Numbered from the stretch's first letter, positions 26,191 to 33,125 are shown. The stretch: 52,257 nt of DNA from an uncultured Bacillota bacterium (GCA_902491575.1 CABUID010000014.1:1-52257), one strand, 5' to 3'. Numbers and translations: made by a program. The notes: a model not told the origin generated them from the sequence alone.

Positions 26191-26718
26191 ATGACAAAAA
26201 TTAAAGATTATGATTTAATTACCGTAGATGAACATAGGATTCAAACTACTATTGATGTGTATTTTCAATGGAAAACCCTAGACATAATGTTATCTACATT
26301 AAGTACTAGAGGTATTAATTTTCCTAGTGAAATCAGTGAAAATATCGTTTGTTATACCTGTGGTTATTTTCTTAATAAGGGCAGTTCTGGTGATGCTATT
26401 GATCCCAATGGAAATCGAATTATTGAGATTAAAGGCAGTAGTTCTACTGGCCCATCATCATTTAGTCCTAGTGAACGATTTGACGAATTAGTTTTCGTTA
26501 AATTAAATAAACAAAATGATACCCTGTTAATTTATTTGACAGGTATTAATAATGTTTCCCTTGGAAATATTTATGTGAATGCAACGGAAACCTTGCTAGA
26601 ACAGCAACTGGCAGGCCGTCGGCCTCGATTTAATATTGAAGATAAAATTATTAAACCATTCAATATTCAACCATCGTTTTTATTTGATTTAAGAAAACGA
26701 ACTTTTACTCCATTATAA
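26191..26718 (+). CDS. Type II restriction endonuclease, Bsp6I-like
   Basis: 175 residues from the ATG at 26191. No ribosome site is visible and the only earlier in-frame start (GTG 26122) lies in a terminator, so expression may be leaderless or weak. The PD-(D/E)xK core is GDAIDPNGNRIIEIKGSS (Asp...Glu-x-Lys), followed by SSFSPSERFDELVFVKL, a block I associate with Bsp6I-type enzymes (GCNGC cutters). The length agrees with that family as I remember it. The 5-methylcytosine methylase just downstream in the same direction completes an RM pair. Specificity is not proven. Confidence 0.65.
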   Translation: MTKIKDYDLITVDEHRIQTTIDVYFQWKTLDIMLSTLSTRGINFPSEISENIVCYTCGYFLNKGSSGDAIDPNGNRIIEIKGSSSTGPSSFSPSERFDELVFVKLNKQNDTLLIYLTGINNVSLGNIYVNATETLLEQQLAGRRPRFNIEDKIIKPFNIQPSFLFDLRKRTFTPL

Positions 26719-26719
26719 T

Positions 26720-26755
26720 CGTGGAAAGGATTGGAATACATCCATTCTTTCCACG
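26720..26755 (+). terminator. Hairpin after the endonuclease gene
   Basis: CGTGGAAAG (26720-26728) / CTTTCCACG (26747-26755), with an inner GGAT/ATCC pairing. There is no clean T-tract directly after it, so termination may be weak. Confidence 0.5.
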
Positions 26756-26843
26756 GCTATATTTGCAGCGTGCTGCTTTTTTATTTAATTTATTATATAA
26801 TAAACTAAGTGTTTTATTCATTAGGCAAGAAAGGATGTTATAA

Positions 26844-27800
26844 ATGTATTCTGTTGCTTCTTTCTTTGCAGGTGTTGGTGGTATTGATTTAGGTTTTGAA
26901 CTAACAAAACAAGCTCGCACCATCTATGCAAATGAAATAGATCTATACCCTATACAAACGTTTGAAGCTAACTTTCCTATCAAAGTAGATCAAAGAGATA
27001 TATGTGATGTTAAGGCTTCAGAAGTCCCTAATATAGATATTATTTTAGGTGGATTCCCTTGTCAGGCTTTTTCTATTGCAGGTTATAGAAAAGGTTTTGA
27101 AGATGAAAAAGGTCGAGGTACTCTCTTTTTTGAGATACTTAGAATTATTAAAGCTAAAAAACCAAAGGCTATTTTACTGGAAAATGTAAAAAACTTAGTT
27201 AGTCATGATAATGGAAATACCTTTAGAGTAATTTTAGAAGCTCTAAAGGATGCAGGATACCATGTTAGATATGCTGTGCTTAACGCTATGGAATATGGCA
27301 ATATTCCTCAAAATAGAGAACGTATTTATATTGTGGGCTTTAGAACTAAAAAAGTATTTGAAAAATTCACATTCCCTGAACCAATTCCTTTAAAAAAGAC
27401 GATTCATGATGTGATTGATTTTATCAATCCTATTGATGAGAAATACTTTTACATTAAAGGAAAATACAAAGGAGATATATACGATAAACTCGTAGCAGCA
27501 ATGGATGATTCTAATGCTGTATATCAATGGCGTAGGAAATATGTTCGTAAAAATATGAGTGGCGTTGTGCCTACGTTGACAGCCAATCAAGGAGAAGGTG
27601 GCCATAATGTATGTCTTGTTAAAACAAAACAAGGTATACGAAAAATGACACCTAAAGAATGTTTTAATACACAAGGATTCCCAGAATCTTTTGTATTACC
27701 TGATATTGCTGATGGTCGTTTATATAAACAAGCAGGTAATAGTGTATGTGTATCTGTTGTTCAACGAATTGCTGAACAAATGTTAGTGGCAATGAAATAA
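26844..27800 (+). CDS. DNA (cytosine-5-)-methyltransferase
   Basis: 318 residues, ribosome site AAAGGA. All key motifs are present in order: I (FFAGVGGIDLGFE), IV with the catalytic Cys73 (GGFPCQAFSIAG), VI (ENVKN), VIII (QNRERIYIVGF), IX (KMTPKECFNTQGFP) and X (YKQAGNSVCVSVV). The variable target-recognition region lies between VIII and IX. It transfers a methyl group from SAM to C5 of cytosine, protecting the plasmid and host from the adjacent endonuclease. RM pairs also stabilise plasmids by post-segregational killing. Confidence 0.95.
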   Translation: MYSVASFFAGVGGIDLGFELTKQARTIYANEIDLYPIQTFEANFPIKVDQRDICDVKASEVPNIDIILGGFPCQAFSIAGYRKGFEDEKGRGTLFFEILRIIKAKKPKAILLENVKNLVSHDNGNTFRVILEALKDAGYHVRYAVLNAMEYGNIPQNRERIYIVGFRTKKVFEKFTFPEPIPLKKTIHDVIDFINPIDEKYFYIKGKYKGDIYDKLVAAMDDSNAVYQWRRKYVRKNMSGVVPTLTANQGEGGHNVCLVKTKQGIRKMTPKECFNTQGFPESFVLPDIADGRLYKQAGNSVCVSVVQRIAEQMLVAMK

Positions 27801-27802
27801 TA

Positions 27803-27835
27803 AAAACCAAAGAGGTAACAGTCTCTTTGGTTTTC
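27803..27835 (+). terminator. Intrinsic terminator
   Basis: Perfect 12-bp stem AAAACCAAAGAG / CTCTTTGGTTTT with an 8-nt loop, right after the methylase stop. Confidence 0.9.
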
Positions 27836-27838
27836 TTC

Positions 27839-27867
27839 TTGACAAATTATAGTTTATCATTAATAAT
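27839..27867 (+). promoter_or_regulatory. Promoter of the lipoprotein leader
   Basis: TTGACA (27839-27844), 17-bp spacer, AATAAT (27862-27867). Gives a leader of about 130 nt before the lipoprotein ATG. Confidence 0.65.
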
Positions 27868-27894
27868 GAGTATAAATATATACAGAAATGATGT

Positions 27895-27941
27895 ATTGAC
27901 TTGCGGGAACAGGTTAATATTGATAATAAACACACTATTAG
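27895..27941 (+). ncRNA. Structured RNA motif, copy A (GCGGGAAC / AACACAC loops)
   Basis: Stem ATTGAC (27895-27900) / GTTAAT (27913-27918) closes the loop TTGCGGGAACAG; stem TAATA (27924-27928) / TATTA (27936-27940) closes the loop AACACAC. Both loop sequences recur in copy B at 28381 while the stems differ in sequence, as expected of a conserved RNA. A terminator and the lipoprotein gene follow. Confidence 0.6.
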
Positions 27942-27958
27942 ATTCATAGAGTTATTCT

Positions 27959-27987
27959 ATCGCTAGATGAATCTAGCGATTTTTTTG
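27959..27987 (+). terminator. Terminator in the lipoprotein leader
   Basis: ATCGCTAGA-TGAA-TCTAGCGAT followed by seven T. It lies between the promoter and the gene, so it can only be an attenuator or the end of a small RNA. Confidence 0.85.
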
Positions 27988-28007
27988 TATCTATTAGGAG
28001 GGTTAGC

Positions 28008-28379
28008 ATGCGAAAAGTTTTATTACTATTAGGGATTATTTGTATTTTTGCATTAAGTGGATGTGGAAAATCTGATGGTATTTCAGGAACTTGGGTGCCG
28101 AAACAACAAGAAGGAACAGGAATTAGTAGCATTGTTTTAGAGAAAGAAAATGATTTCACATATAAAGGTGTTGTAAATTATACAGATGGAAAGCAAATCT
28201 CTTCCATGTATAAATACGATAAAACTTATAATTCTCTTGAAGAAGATCCATCTGATGTTATTAAAAAGAAAAAAGAATATAATATTTATGGTCGTATTGT
28301 TTTGAATTTTGATGATAAACATACAATAGCTCATATGGGACAATCAGTACAACCAGAAGATACATTTCTAAAAAAATAA
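28008..28379 (+). CDS. Small lipoprotein
   Basis: 123 residues, ribosome site AGGAGGG. A type II signal peptide with lipobox LSGC puts the acylated Cys at residue 19. The mature part is short and polar (GISGTWVPKQQEGTG; YKGVVNYTDGKQ), resembling small lipocalin-like or DUF-type lipoproteins without a clear match. It may be an entry-exclusion protein or the missing VirB7-like lipoprotein, but it lies outside the T4SS operon. It is bracketed by two copies of a structured RNA motif. Confidence 0.75.
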   Translation: MRKVLLLLGIICIFALSGCGKSDGISGTWVPKQQEGTGISSIVLEKENDFTYKGVVNYTDGKQISSMYKYDKTYNSLEEDPSDVIKKKKEYNIYGRIVLNFDDKHTIAHMGQSVQPEDTFLKK

Positions 28380-28380
28380 A

Positions 28381-28465
28381 AAGAACAAGTCCTATGAAGT
28401 TGGCGGGAACCTTCTTCATAGGGCGGCGTTAGTAAACACACTACTAATCCGCTTTTACTTGTTCT
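28381..28465 (+). ncRNA. Structured RNA motif, copy B (three-way junction)
   Basis: P1 AGAACAAGT (28382-28390) / ACTTGTTCT (28457-28465). P2 CCTATGAAG (28391-28399) / CTTCATAGG (28414-28422), loop with GGCGGGAAC. P3 GCGGcGTTAGTA (28423-28434) / TACTAATCCGC (28442-28452), loop AACACAC. It starts two bases after the lipoprotein stop. An alternative partner for the P2 3' strand exists at 28464-28472 (CTATGAAGG), so two folds are possible before the terminator at 28499. Confidence 0.7.
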
Positions 28466-28498
28466 ATGAAGGTTAGTATACCATACATAGGACATTTT

Positions 28499-28535
28499 AA
28501 GCTAGTGATTACAGGGTGTAGTCACTAGCTTTTTT
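28499..28535 (+). terminator. Terminator after RNA motif copy B
   Basis: GCTAGTGA (28501-28508) / TCACTAGC (28522-28529) extended by AA/TT, then six T. Confidence 0.85.
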
Positions 28536-28634
28536 GTATTTTTGCGTAAGTTTTTCTTATGCTGATTTTCAAATGCTTTATAATCGTATTGGGAATTATA
28601 AAGTTTTTGCAAATTAGTAATAGGAGGGTATTGC

Positions 28635-28952
28635 ATGAAACAAGCTAACTTAGATTTCAATTATGAAATTTGCAAACAATTACATGATGAATATCATCAT
28701 TTACATAACAATTCATATGTTATGTTGGGCGATTTACATTATTTCTTTTATTTTACGCCTTGTAATTTTGAACTGTATGGCTTATTAGTATCCATCTGCG
28801 ATAAAAGTATCGTGGATGCATGGGAAACTGGCTCAGAACTCAAAATAAGCAATATTTTGATTAGTTTATGGAAAGCAATGCGTGTACATGGCTTTTATCA
28901 TAAACGGTTTAGAAATAAACAGATGGAAAAAGCACTCGCTTTCTATCGGTAG
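28635..28952 (+). CDS. Hypothetical protein
   Basis: 105 residues, ribosome site TAGGAGGG 6 nt before the ATG. No signal peptide or membrane segment; the sequence is rich in His, Tyr and Leu (HDEYHHLHNNSYVMLGDLHY). No family recognised. A TATAAT at 28579-28584 gives it its own probable promoter after the upstream terminator. The large structured RNA begins about 40 nt after its stop. Confidence 0.65.
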   Translation: MKQANLDFNYEICKQLHDEYHHLHNNSYVMLGDLHYFFYFTPCNFELYGLLVSICDKSIVDAWETGSELKISNILISLWKAMRVHGFYHKRFRNKQMEKALAFYR

Positions 28953-28987
28953 ATTTCTAATTATTGGCTGTATCACAATATTATAAG

Positions 28988-29486
28988 AGAACACGTCGTT
29001 GTATAGACGGAACCAAGGTGGTAAGGAAGCACTTGTAAAACTTCACTTCGTAGTCCCCACGAATGTCAAAGGGGAGCAGCTAGGAACTTTAGCTATTCTG
29101 AAAGGATCTTTTTATCTCTGGTAGATCTTGCTGTGATGGGCGATGACGGCCTAAACGGTCTGGGTGGATGTTCTGATGCTTACGGGCATGGAGGTCTAGT
29201 GGAGTTCCTGGGCAGGACTGGGAAATGATGAAGCTAGATGGCGGAAACGCTAGGAGTCAGGGATTGATAGCAATGCGACGGCGAAACGGTGCCTGTTATT
29301 ACTCTACTCTCTTCCTACAGATACACTTTATATTCCCTTTGATTATCATAAATCCAGTATAAAAAAAGGTCTAGTGCGCCTGTAGGGAGGGAGTTTTCCG
29401 CTTTCGCTCTGGCTCTACAATACCTGTTAACACATCTGATTTACAGAATCAAGCAAAAACACTCGGCTAAACACCTCGTGTTTTTT
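28988..29486 (+). ncRNA. Large structured noncoding RNA candidate (about 500 nt)
   Basis: This stretch is conspicuously richer in GC than the plasmid around it, has no open frame of note, and is full of hairpins: AGCTA/TAGCT (29078-29094), GATCT/AGATC (29105-29128), GGCC/GGTC (29147-29160), ATGC-TTACGG-GCAT (29176-29189), TGGCG-GAAA-CGCTA with a GNRA-type tetraloop (29239-29252), ATAGCA..TGCGACG-GCGAAA-CGGTGC..TGTTAT (29267-29298), and a long-range helix CTCTTCCTACAG (29309-29320) with CTGTAGGGAGGG (29380-29391). A -10-like TATAAG (28982-28987) precedes it and a hairpin with T6 (29457-29486) ends it. The size and style recall the ornate bacterial RNAs (ROOL, GOLLD) carried by phages and plasmids; class unproven. 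Confidence 0.7.
29457..29486 (+). terminator. Terminator of the large RNA
   Basis: AACAC-TC-GG-7 nt-CC-TC-GTGTT, a stem with an internal loop, followed by TTTTTT. Confidence 0.55.
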
Positions 29487-29646
29487 ACTAGTAACTATTA
29501 AGAAAAAGTATATTATAAATATAAGAAAAAAGAACTAAAAAGACTTGATTTAGCTGCTTTTTTAGTTCATATATAGTATAATATAAGTATACCTAATACT
29601 AGATTAATAGGTATTCTAACTTATATTTTATATCAGTGTGTATATA

Positions 29647-29673
29647 GTAGTGAGTTTAGTACATCTCTAAAAC
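29647..29673 (-). repeat. CRISPR-repeat-like 27-mer, copy 1
   Basis: The minus strand begins GTTTTAGAGATGTACTAAAC and ends TCACTAC. It matches the copy at 32836-32862 at 26 of 27 positions. The GTTTTAGAG opening is characteristic of many type II-A CRISPR repeats. A TATAAT (minus strand, about 29688-29693) lies just upstream of it. There is no array and no cas gene here. Confidence 0.6.
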
Positions 29674-29782
29674 AGCGCCTCTCGTTGCATTATAGATACA
29701 TAATAGTTACTGATATAAATTGAGTTGGATTATAAAAAAAACAAATATATAAATAATTTAATTTATTTGTTGATTTATTTTT

Positions 29783-29801
29783 GAATATAAGCCCTGGAGG
29801 C
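29783..29801 (+). promoter_or_regulatory. GAATATAARCC leader element, copy 4
   Basis: GAATATAAGCCCTGGAGGC; GCC pairs GGC across CTGGA. Its GGAGG is also the ribosome site of the helicase gene, whose ATG follows 4 nt after. Confidence 0.65.
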
Positions 29802-29805
29802 AGTT

Positions 29806-31392
29806 ATGAATCATGTATTTGATCCAACACAAGAGCAGGTATTAATTGTTAATAAATGCAAGGCGTTACAAAAAGGTGAAAAACTACGTGTAGCAGCTTT
29901 TGCAGGTGCGGGTAAAACTTCAACAATTATATTAATTGCAGATGCATTAAGTAAACAATATCGTAAAGGGATTTACTTGGCCTTTAATAAGGGGATTGCT
30001 GAAGAAGCTAAATCAAAGCTTCCTAATCATGTTGAAGCTAGAACTTTTCATAGTTTAGCGTATCGCCAGGTTAGCAAAAATATTATAAAAAAATTGCGTT
30101 ATACGCATTTTTTTATGCTGAATAACTTTCTTGATTTTATTAATACTACACTTTCGGTACAAAAACTAACCTTTACTCAATATAATGAAATCTCAAAAAG
30201 AGAAGTAAAAGGAAGTATAACGTTAACGCCTGCTCGTCAATTTAATATTGTTAAAGCAGCTGTTGGCCTATATTGCCGTAGTGAAGATACTACACCTAAA
30301 AAATGGATTATGGAATATGCTGCTAGACACGTATTACCATATGATAATCTTACGCTAGATAAAAAAAGTGTTAAGTGGTTAGAATCTAACTTATTCCCTT
30401 ATGTAAAGGCTGTTTGGAAGGATTTTAAAAGCCCTAAAGGAATTTTTCAAATTCCTCATGATGTATATTTGAAAATCTTTGCACTAAAAGCACCTCAATT
30501 ACCATATGATTATATTTTGTTCGATGAAGCACAAGATACAGATGGCCTGATGCTATCTATTTTAAATGCTCAAACAAATACAAGAATCATATTTGTTGGT
30601 GATCCGTATCAACAGATATATGATTGGCGAGGTGCCGTCAATGCGATGGAACGTATTGATGGTGATATGTGTTATTTAACTAAGTCGTTTAGATTTGGTG
30701 AAAATATTGCATCTGTAGCTGATTTGTTTTTAAACTATTTATCTTCCCCTGAAACCATTTCTGGTGGTAATCCAGATATTGGGCTAATAGATTCTGAAAC
30801 ATTATATCCTGAAGATATTGATGTGATTTTAACACGCACTAATGCAGGTGCTATTAGTATAGCTATTGATTATATGTTGGAATATCCTGATAAAAGAATT
30901 AATCTTCATAATTTAGATGGATTAACTAATTTAGTTAACACCGTTAGAGATATTTCACACCTTAAAAAAGGCCGTTCAGATATTGAAAATGAGGCTCTTA
31001 AAAATTTTGATTCTTATGATGAATTAGCTGAATACTGTATTGCGTTTAATGATTCTGATTTATGCCTAGCTTTCTTATTAGAAAAATCACGTGGCTATAA
31101 AGCAGTCAAACGAGCTGTAGAAGAGTGTCATTGTACAAATCCAGATGTATCTATAACAACTGTTCATAGATCAAAAGGTTTAGAATGGAATAATGTAATG
31201 TTAGCAGCTGACTTTCAACCGATTAGCTATACGGTTAAAGAAGAAGGTGATAAACAGATTGTACAAATTAAAAATAGCGCTGAATGTCGGTTATTGTATG
31301 TAGCTGTTACACGAGCCAAAAAGAAGTTGTACATTGGTCATATTGCTCCATTAATTGAATCATTGAAAGGGGGTTCTATTAATCGTGACTAA
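29806..31392 (+). CDS. UvrD/Rep-family SF1 DNA helicase
   Basis: 528 residues. Motifs appear in order: Walker A AGAGKTST (33-40), Ia (GIYLAFNKGIAEEA, AEARTFHSLAYR), II (YILFDEAQDTDG), III (FVGDPYQQIYDWRGA), V (TTVHRSKGLEWNNVMLA) and VI (LLYVAVTRAKKKLYIG). It is shorter than UvrD and closest in feel to FBH1-like plasmid and phage helicases. A 3'-5' DNA translocase; it may serve replication, recombination or defence. It overlaps the next gene by 8 nt and heads a helicase/XRE/nuclease group. Confidence 0.9.
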   Translation: MNHVFDPTQEQVLIVNKCKALQKGEKLRVAAFAGAGKTSTIILIADALSKQYRKGIYLAFNKGIAEEAKSKLPNHVEARTFHSLAYRQVSKNIIKKLRYTHFFMLNNFLDFINTTLSVQKLTFTQYNEISKREVKGSITLTPARQFNIVKAAVGLYCRSEDTTPKKWIMEYAARHVLPYDNLTLDKKSVKWLESNLFPYVKAVWKDFKSPKGIFQIPHDVYLKIFALKAPQLPYDYILFDEAQDTDGLMLSILNAQTNTRIIFVGDPYQQIYDWRGAVNAMERIDGDMCYLTKSFRFGENIASVADLFLNYLSSPETISGGNPDIGLIDSETLYPEDIDVILTRTNAGAISIAIDYMLEYPDKRINLHNLDGLTNLVNTVRDISHLKKGRSDIENEALKNFDSYDELAEYCIAFNDSDLCLAFLLEKSRGYKAVKRAVEECHCTNPDVSITTVHRSKGLEWNNVMLAADFQPISYTVKEEGDKQIVQIKNSAECRLLYVAVTRAKKKLYIGHIAPLIESLKGGSINRD

Positions 31393-31774
31393 TGAACAGC
31401 TTAATCAAGCTTTATATTTGAGTAAAATTGTTTTTAAAGTGCGGTTACGTCAATTAATGGATCGTGATCATCTTTTACAAAAAGAATTGGCTTCTGTTAT
31501 TGACGTATCCCCTATTCTTATTAGCAAATATGTATCAGGAACAGTGTTTCCTAGATATAAAAAGTTATATATGATAGCAACCTATTTCAGTGTTCCTTTA
31601 GAAGTTTTAGTCGGACAAGATGAATTGACTGCATTGTATTTAAAGGAGCTGCAACAAACTAATTCAGTTCCAAAACTTGATAATTTAAAAGCATCTCTAC
31701 TTAATCAATTTGTTGATACTTATAAAATCGATCCTATATTAGCTGTTAATGAATGTAGAAAAAATATTTATTAA
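31385..31774 (+). CDS. XRE-family helix-turn-helix regulator
   Basis: 129 residues with a GTG start, AAAGGGGG upstream and an overlap with the helicase end. The helix-turn-helix occupies about residues 18-65 (LRQLMDRDHLLQKELASVIDVSPILISKYVSGTVFP), a classic Cro/CI form, followed by a C-terminal extension with no clear domain. It probably regulates its own operon and perhaps the AT-rich palindromes upstream of plasmid genes. Confidence 0.8.
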   Translation: MTNEQLNQALYLSKIVFKVRLRQLMDRDHLLQKELASVIDVSPILISKYVSGTVFPRYKKLYMIATYFSVPLEVLVGQDELTALYLKELQQTNSVPKLDNLKASLLNQFVDTYKIDPILAVNECRKNIY

Positions 31775-31785
31775 AAAGAGGCACT

Positions 31786-32256
31786 ATGATGAATGAAAAA
31801 GATATACAATACGTCCTTGGTAAACACTTGTTCTTAAATAATGTTTGTATTCCTAATGTCAGTATGTATTGTCCAGGGCATACTGAATATGAAGCAGATT
31901 TTGTGTATTTTTCTATGAAAACACAATTTCTAACAGAAGTTGAAATCAAAACTAATTTACAAGATTTTAAGGATGACTTTAATAAAAAACGTTATCATGA
32001 CTGTAAAAACGTCAAATATTTGTACTATGCGATGCCTAGAACTCTTTACAATAATTATCGTGAAATAATTGATAGTATGCTTGGCGATGCAGGCCTAATA
32101 CTTATTGATAAATCGACTACTCTTAATCATGGTGTTCAATATAGCTTTGGTGGGTTCGTTAAGCGAGCTAAGGAAAGAAAAAATTGGTATTCGTTAAGCC
32201 CTACTGGTTTAATGCACTATTTACGTATTGGCTGTATGAAGTGGGTAACACGATAG
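31786..32256 (+). CDS. PD-(D/E)xK nuclease-like protein (MmcB-like)
   Basis: 156 residues, AGAGG upstream. The segment YEADFVYFSMKTQFLTEVEIKTN supplies Glu-x-Asp and Glu-x-Lys of a PD-(D/E)xK core, followed by DFKKRYHD-like residues (DDFNKKRYHDCKNVKYLYYAMP). The layout resembles MmcB and VRR/RecB-like small nucleases. It is probably co-transcribed with the helicase and regulator. The role could be repair, restriction or plasmid defence; the enzyme fold is inferred from motif only. Confidence 0.6.
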   Translation: MMNEKDIQYVLGKHLFLNNVCIPNVSMYCPGHTEYEADFVYFSMKTQFLTEVEIKTNLQDFKDDFNKKRYHDCKNVKYLYYAMPRTLYNNYREIIDSMLGDAGLILIDKSTTLNHGVQYSFGGFVKRAKERKNWYSLSPTGLMHYLRIGCMKWVTR

Positions 32257-32377
32257 CCTTGTATGGATTAATAATAGGTTTAGTATTTGTCTAACGCTAA
32301 ATGTTTAATATATAAAATCATGCTTGATAAAGAAAGCCATACAATAATCATTATTTTATTAGAAAGAAGGTGAATAT

Positions 32378-32644
32378 ATGCTCTTATTGATTCTTCTGTT
32401 TTGTATTGTTATTGCAATGGCAATTATTGTAAGTAAAATCAAATTTAATTTAAATTTAACCAATAAGGATATTTTAATTAGACTTGGTTCTATTATCGTA
32501 TGTTGTGGTATTGCTTTGTTCTCAATCATTACACTTGGAATTATCATTAGTGAACTTGATTCAGGCACACAGGGATTTATCCTAACTACAATTGCAAGTA
32601 TTACATTATTCCTGGTAATTATTTTGTTTGGAAGAAAAAAATAA
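32378..32644 (+). CDS. Small membrane protein
   Basis: 88 residues, AAGGTG before the ATG. Three hydrophobic segments (about 2-19, 32-52 and 62-82) separated by short polar loops. No family recognised. It lies 121 bp after the nuclease gene with no terminator between, so it may be the last gene of the helicase group. Confidence 0.55.
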   Translation: MLLLILLFCIVIAMAIIVSKIKFNLNLTNKDILIRLGSIIVCCGIALFSIITLGIIISELDSGTQGFILTTIASITLFLVIILFGRKK

Positions 32645-32652
32645 TAATAAAT

Positions 32653-32686
32653 AAAAACATTAAAGAATTAAAATATTAGTGTTTTT
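32653..32686 (+). terminator. Probable terminator
   Basis: AAAAACATTA (32653-32662) / TAGTGTTTTT (32677-32686), 10 pairs including one G-U, A/T-rich. Moderate strength. Confidence 0.5.
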
Positions 32687-32699
32687 ATATATTATATAT

Positions 32700-32822
32700 G
32701 GAGGCTAAATTATTTGTAGTTTATATATAATGCGTTTCGCTTTATGTGTAGGTACAGTGCATTTTCTGATAATTTAGTTTGGCCAGAAATTTAATCTCCC
32801 ATAAGATTTCTGGCTTGCCTCC
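32700..32822. ncRNA. Structured element, three-way junction
   Basis: P1 GGAGGC (32700-32705) / GCCTCC (32817-32822). P2 CTAAATTAT (32705-32713) / ATAATTTAG (32769-32777), with an inner AATGC/GCATT. P3 GCCAGAAAT (32782-32790) / ATTTCTGGC (32806-32814). All stems are perfect, so either strand could fold. On the minus strand it lies 13 nt downstream of the CRISPR-repeat-like copy 2. No coding sequence. Confidence 0.55.
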
Positions 32823-32835
32823 TATCTTTTTAATT

Positions 32836-32862
32836 GTAGTGAGTTTAGTACCTCTCTAAAAC
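32836..32862 (-). repeat. CRISPR-repeat-like 27-mer, copy 2
   Basis: The minus strand begins GTTTTAGAGAGGTACTAAAC and ends TCACTAC, one mismatch from copy 1. Same orientation as copy 1, 3189 bp apart. Confidence 0.6.
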
Positions 32863-33018
32863 TTTAATCATATAATCATCCGTTAGTTAAATGTATTTAT
32901 GTAATAATAAGTTTGATATTTTTCAAAACTAACACTGTTGTTTTTGTTATTTGTTTAAAATATGAATATTTGATTATGATATAATTATAGTGGAAGGTAC
33001 CTCCCTTCCATGTAGATA

Positions 33019-33038
33019 GAATATAAACCCTTTGAGGT
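33019..33038 (+). promoter_or_regulatory. GAATATAARCC leader element, copy 5
   Basis: GAATATAAACCCTTTGAGGT; ACC pairs GGT across CTTTGA, a compensated version of the GCC/GGC copies. Confidence 0.65.
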
Positions 33039-33070
33039 ATAATTACATACATATCTTTTAGGGATATTCT

Positions 33071-33100
33071 ATCTGCATATTTGTATATGCAGATTTTTTT
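33071..33100 (+). terminator. Attenuator-type terminator
   Basis: 10-bp stem, TTGT loop, seven T; located between promoter and gene. Confidence 0.85.
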
Positions 33101-33125
33101 GTAAGGGATTAGAAAGGATTGTTAG

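Larger units (their letters stand above)
29487..29805. other. Gene-free spacer before the helicase
   Basis: About 320 bp, AT-rich. It holds the inverted repeat GAACTAAAAA/TTTTTAGTTC (29532-29541/29559-29568), an imperfect palindrome built on AATATAAGT...ACTTATATT (about 29581-29628), the CRISPR-repeat-like 27-mer (29647-29673), an AT-rich inverted repeat AACAAAT/ATTTGTT (about 29740-29771) and a leader element (29783). No coding sequence seen. Confidence 0.6.
32863..33125 (+). promoter_or_regulatory. Promoter and attenuator leader of the lytic transglycosylase gene
   Basis: An extended -10 TGATATAAT (32977-32985) starts a leader of about 130 nt. In order: hairpin TGGAAGG/CCTTCCA (32991-32997/33004-33010), leader element copy 5 (33019-33038), then the 11-bp pairing AGATAGAATAT (33014-33024) / ATATTCTATCT (33064-33074), whose 3' strand overlaps the 5' strand of the terminator ATCTGCATAT (33071-33080) / ATATGCAGAT (33085-33094) plus seven T. 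The two folds exclude each other in part. Confidence 0.65.

Noticed and set aside
26756..26790. Terminator from GCAGC/GCTGC plus T-run
   Set aside because: The arms are separated by only two bases and cannot form a stable hairpin, although the T-run is present.
28988..29486. RNase P RNA, tmRNA, or group I/II intron
   Set aside because: The hallmark sequences I would expect are absent: no conserved P4 strands of RNase P, no tmRNA acceptor ends, no domain V of a group II intron and no P/Q/R/S core of a group I intron.
29647..29673. tracrRNA gene on the plus strand
   Set aside because: The plus strand could read as an anti-repeat, but no nexus hairpin and terminator follow it.
29647..32862. 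A CRISPR array or cas locus
   Set aside because: Only two repeat-like sequences more than 3 kb apart, no spacers and no cas genes.
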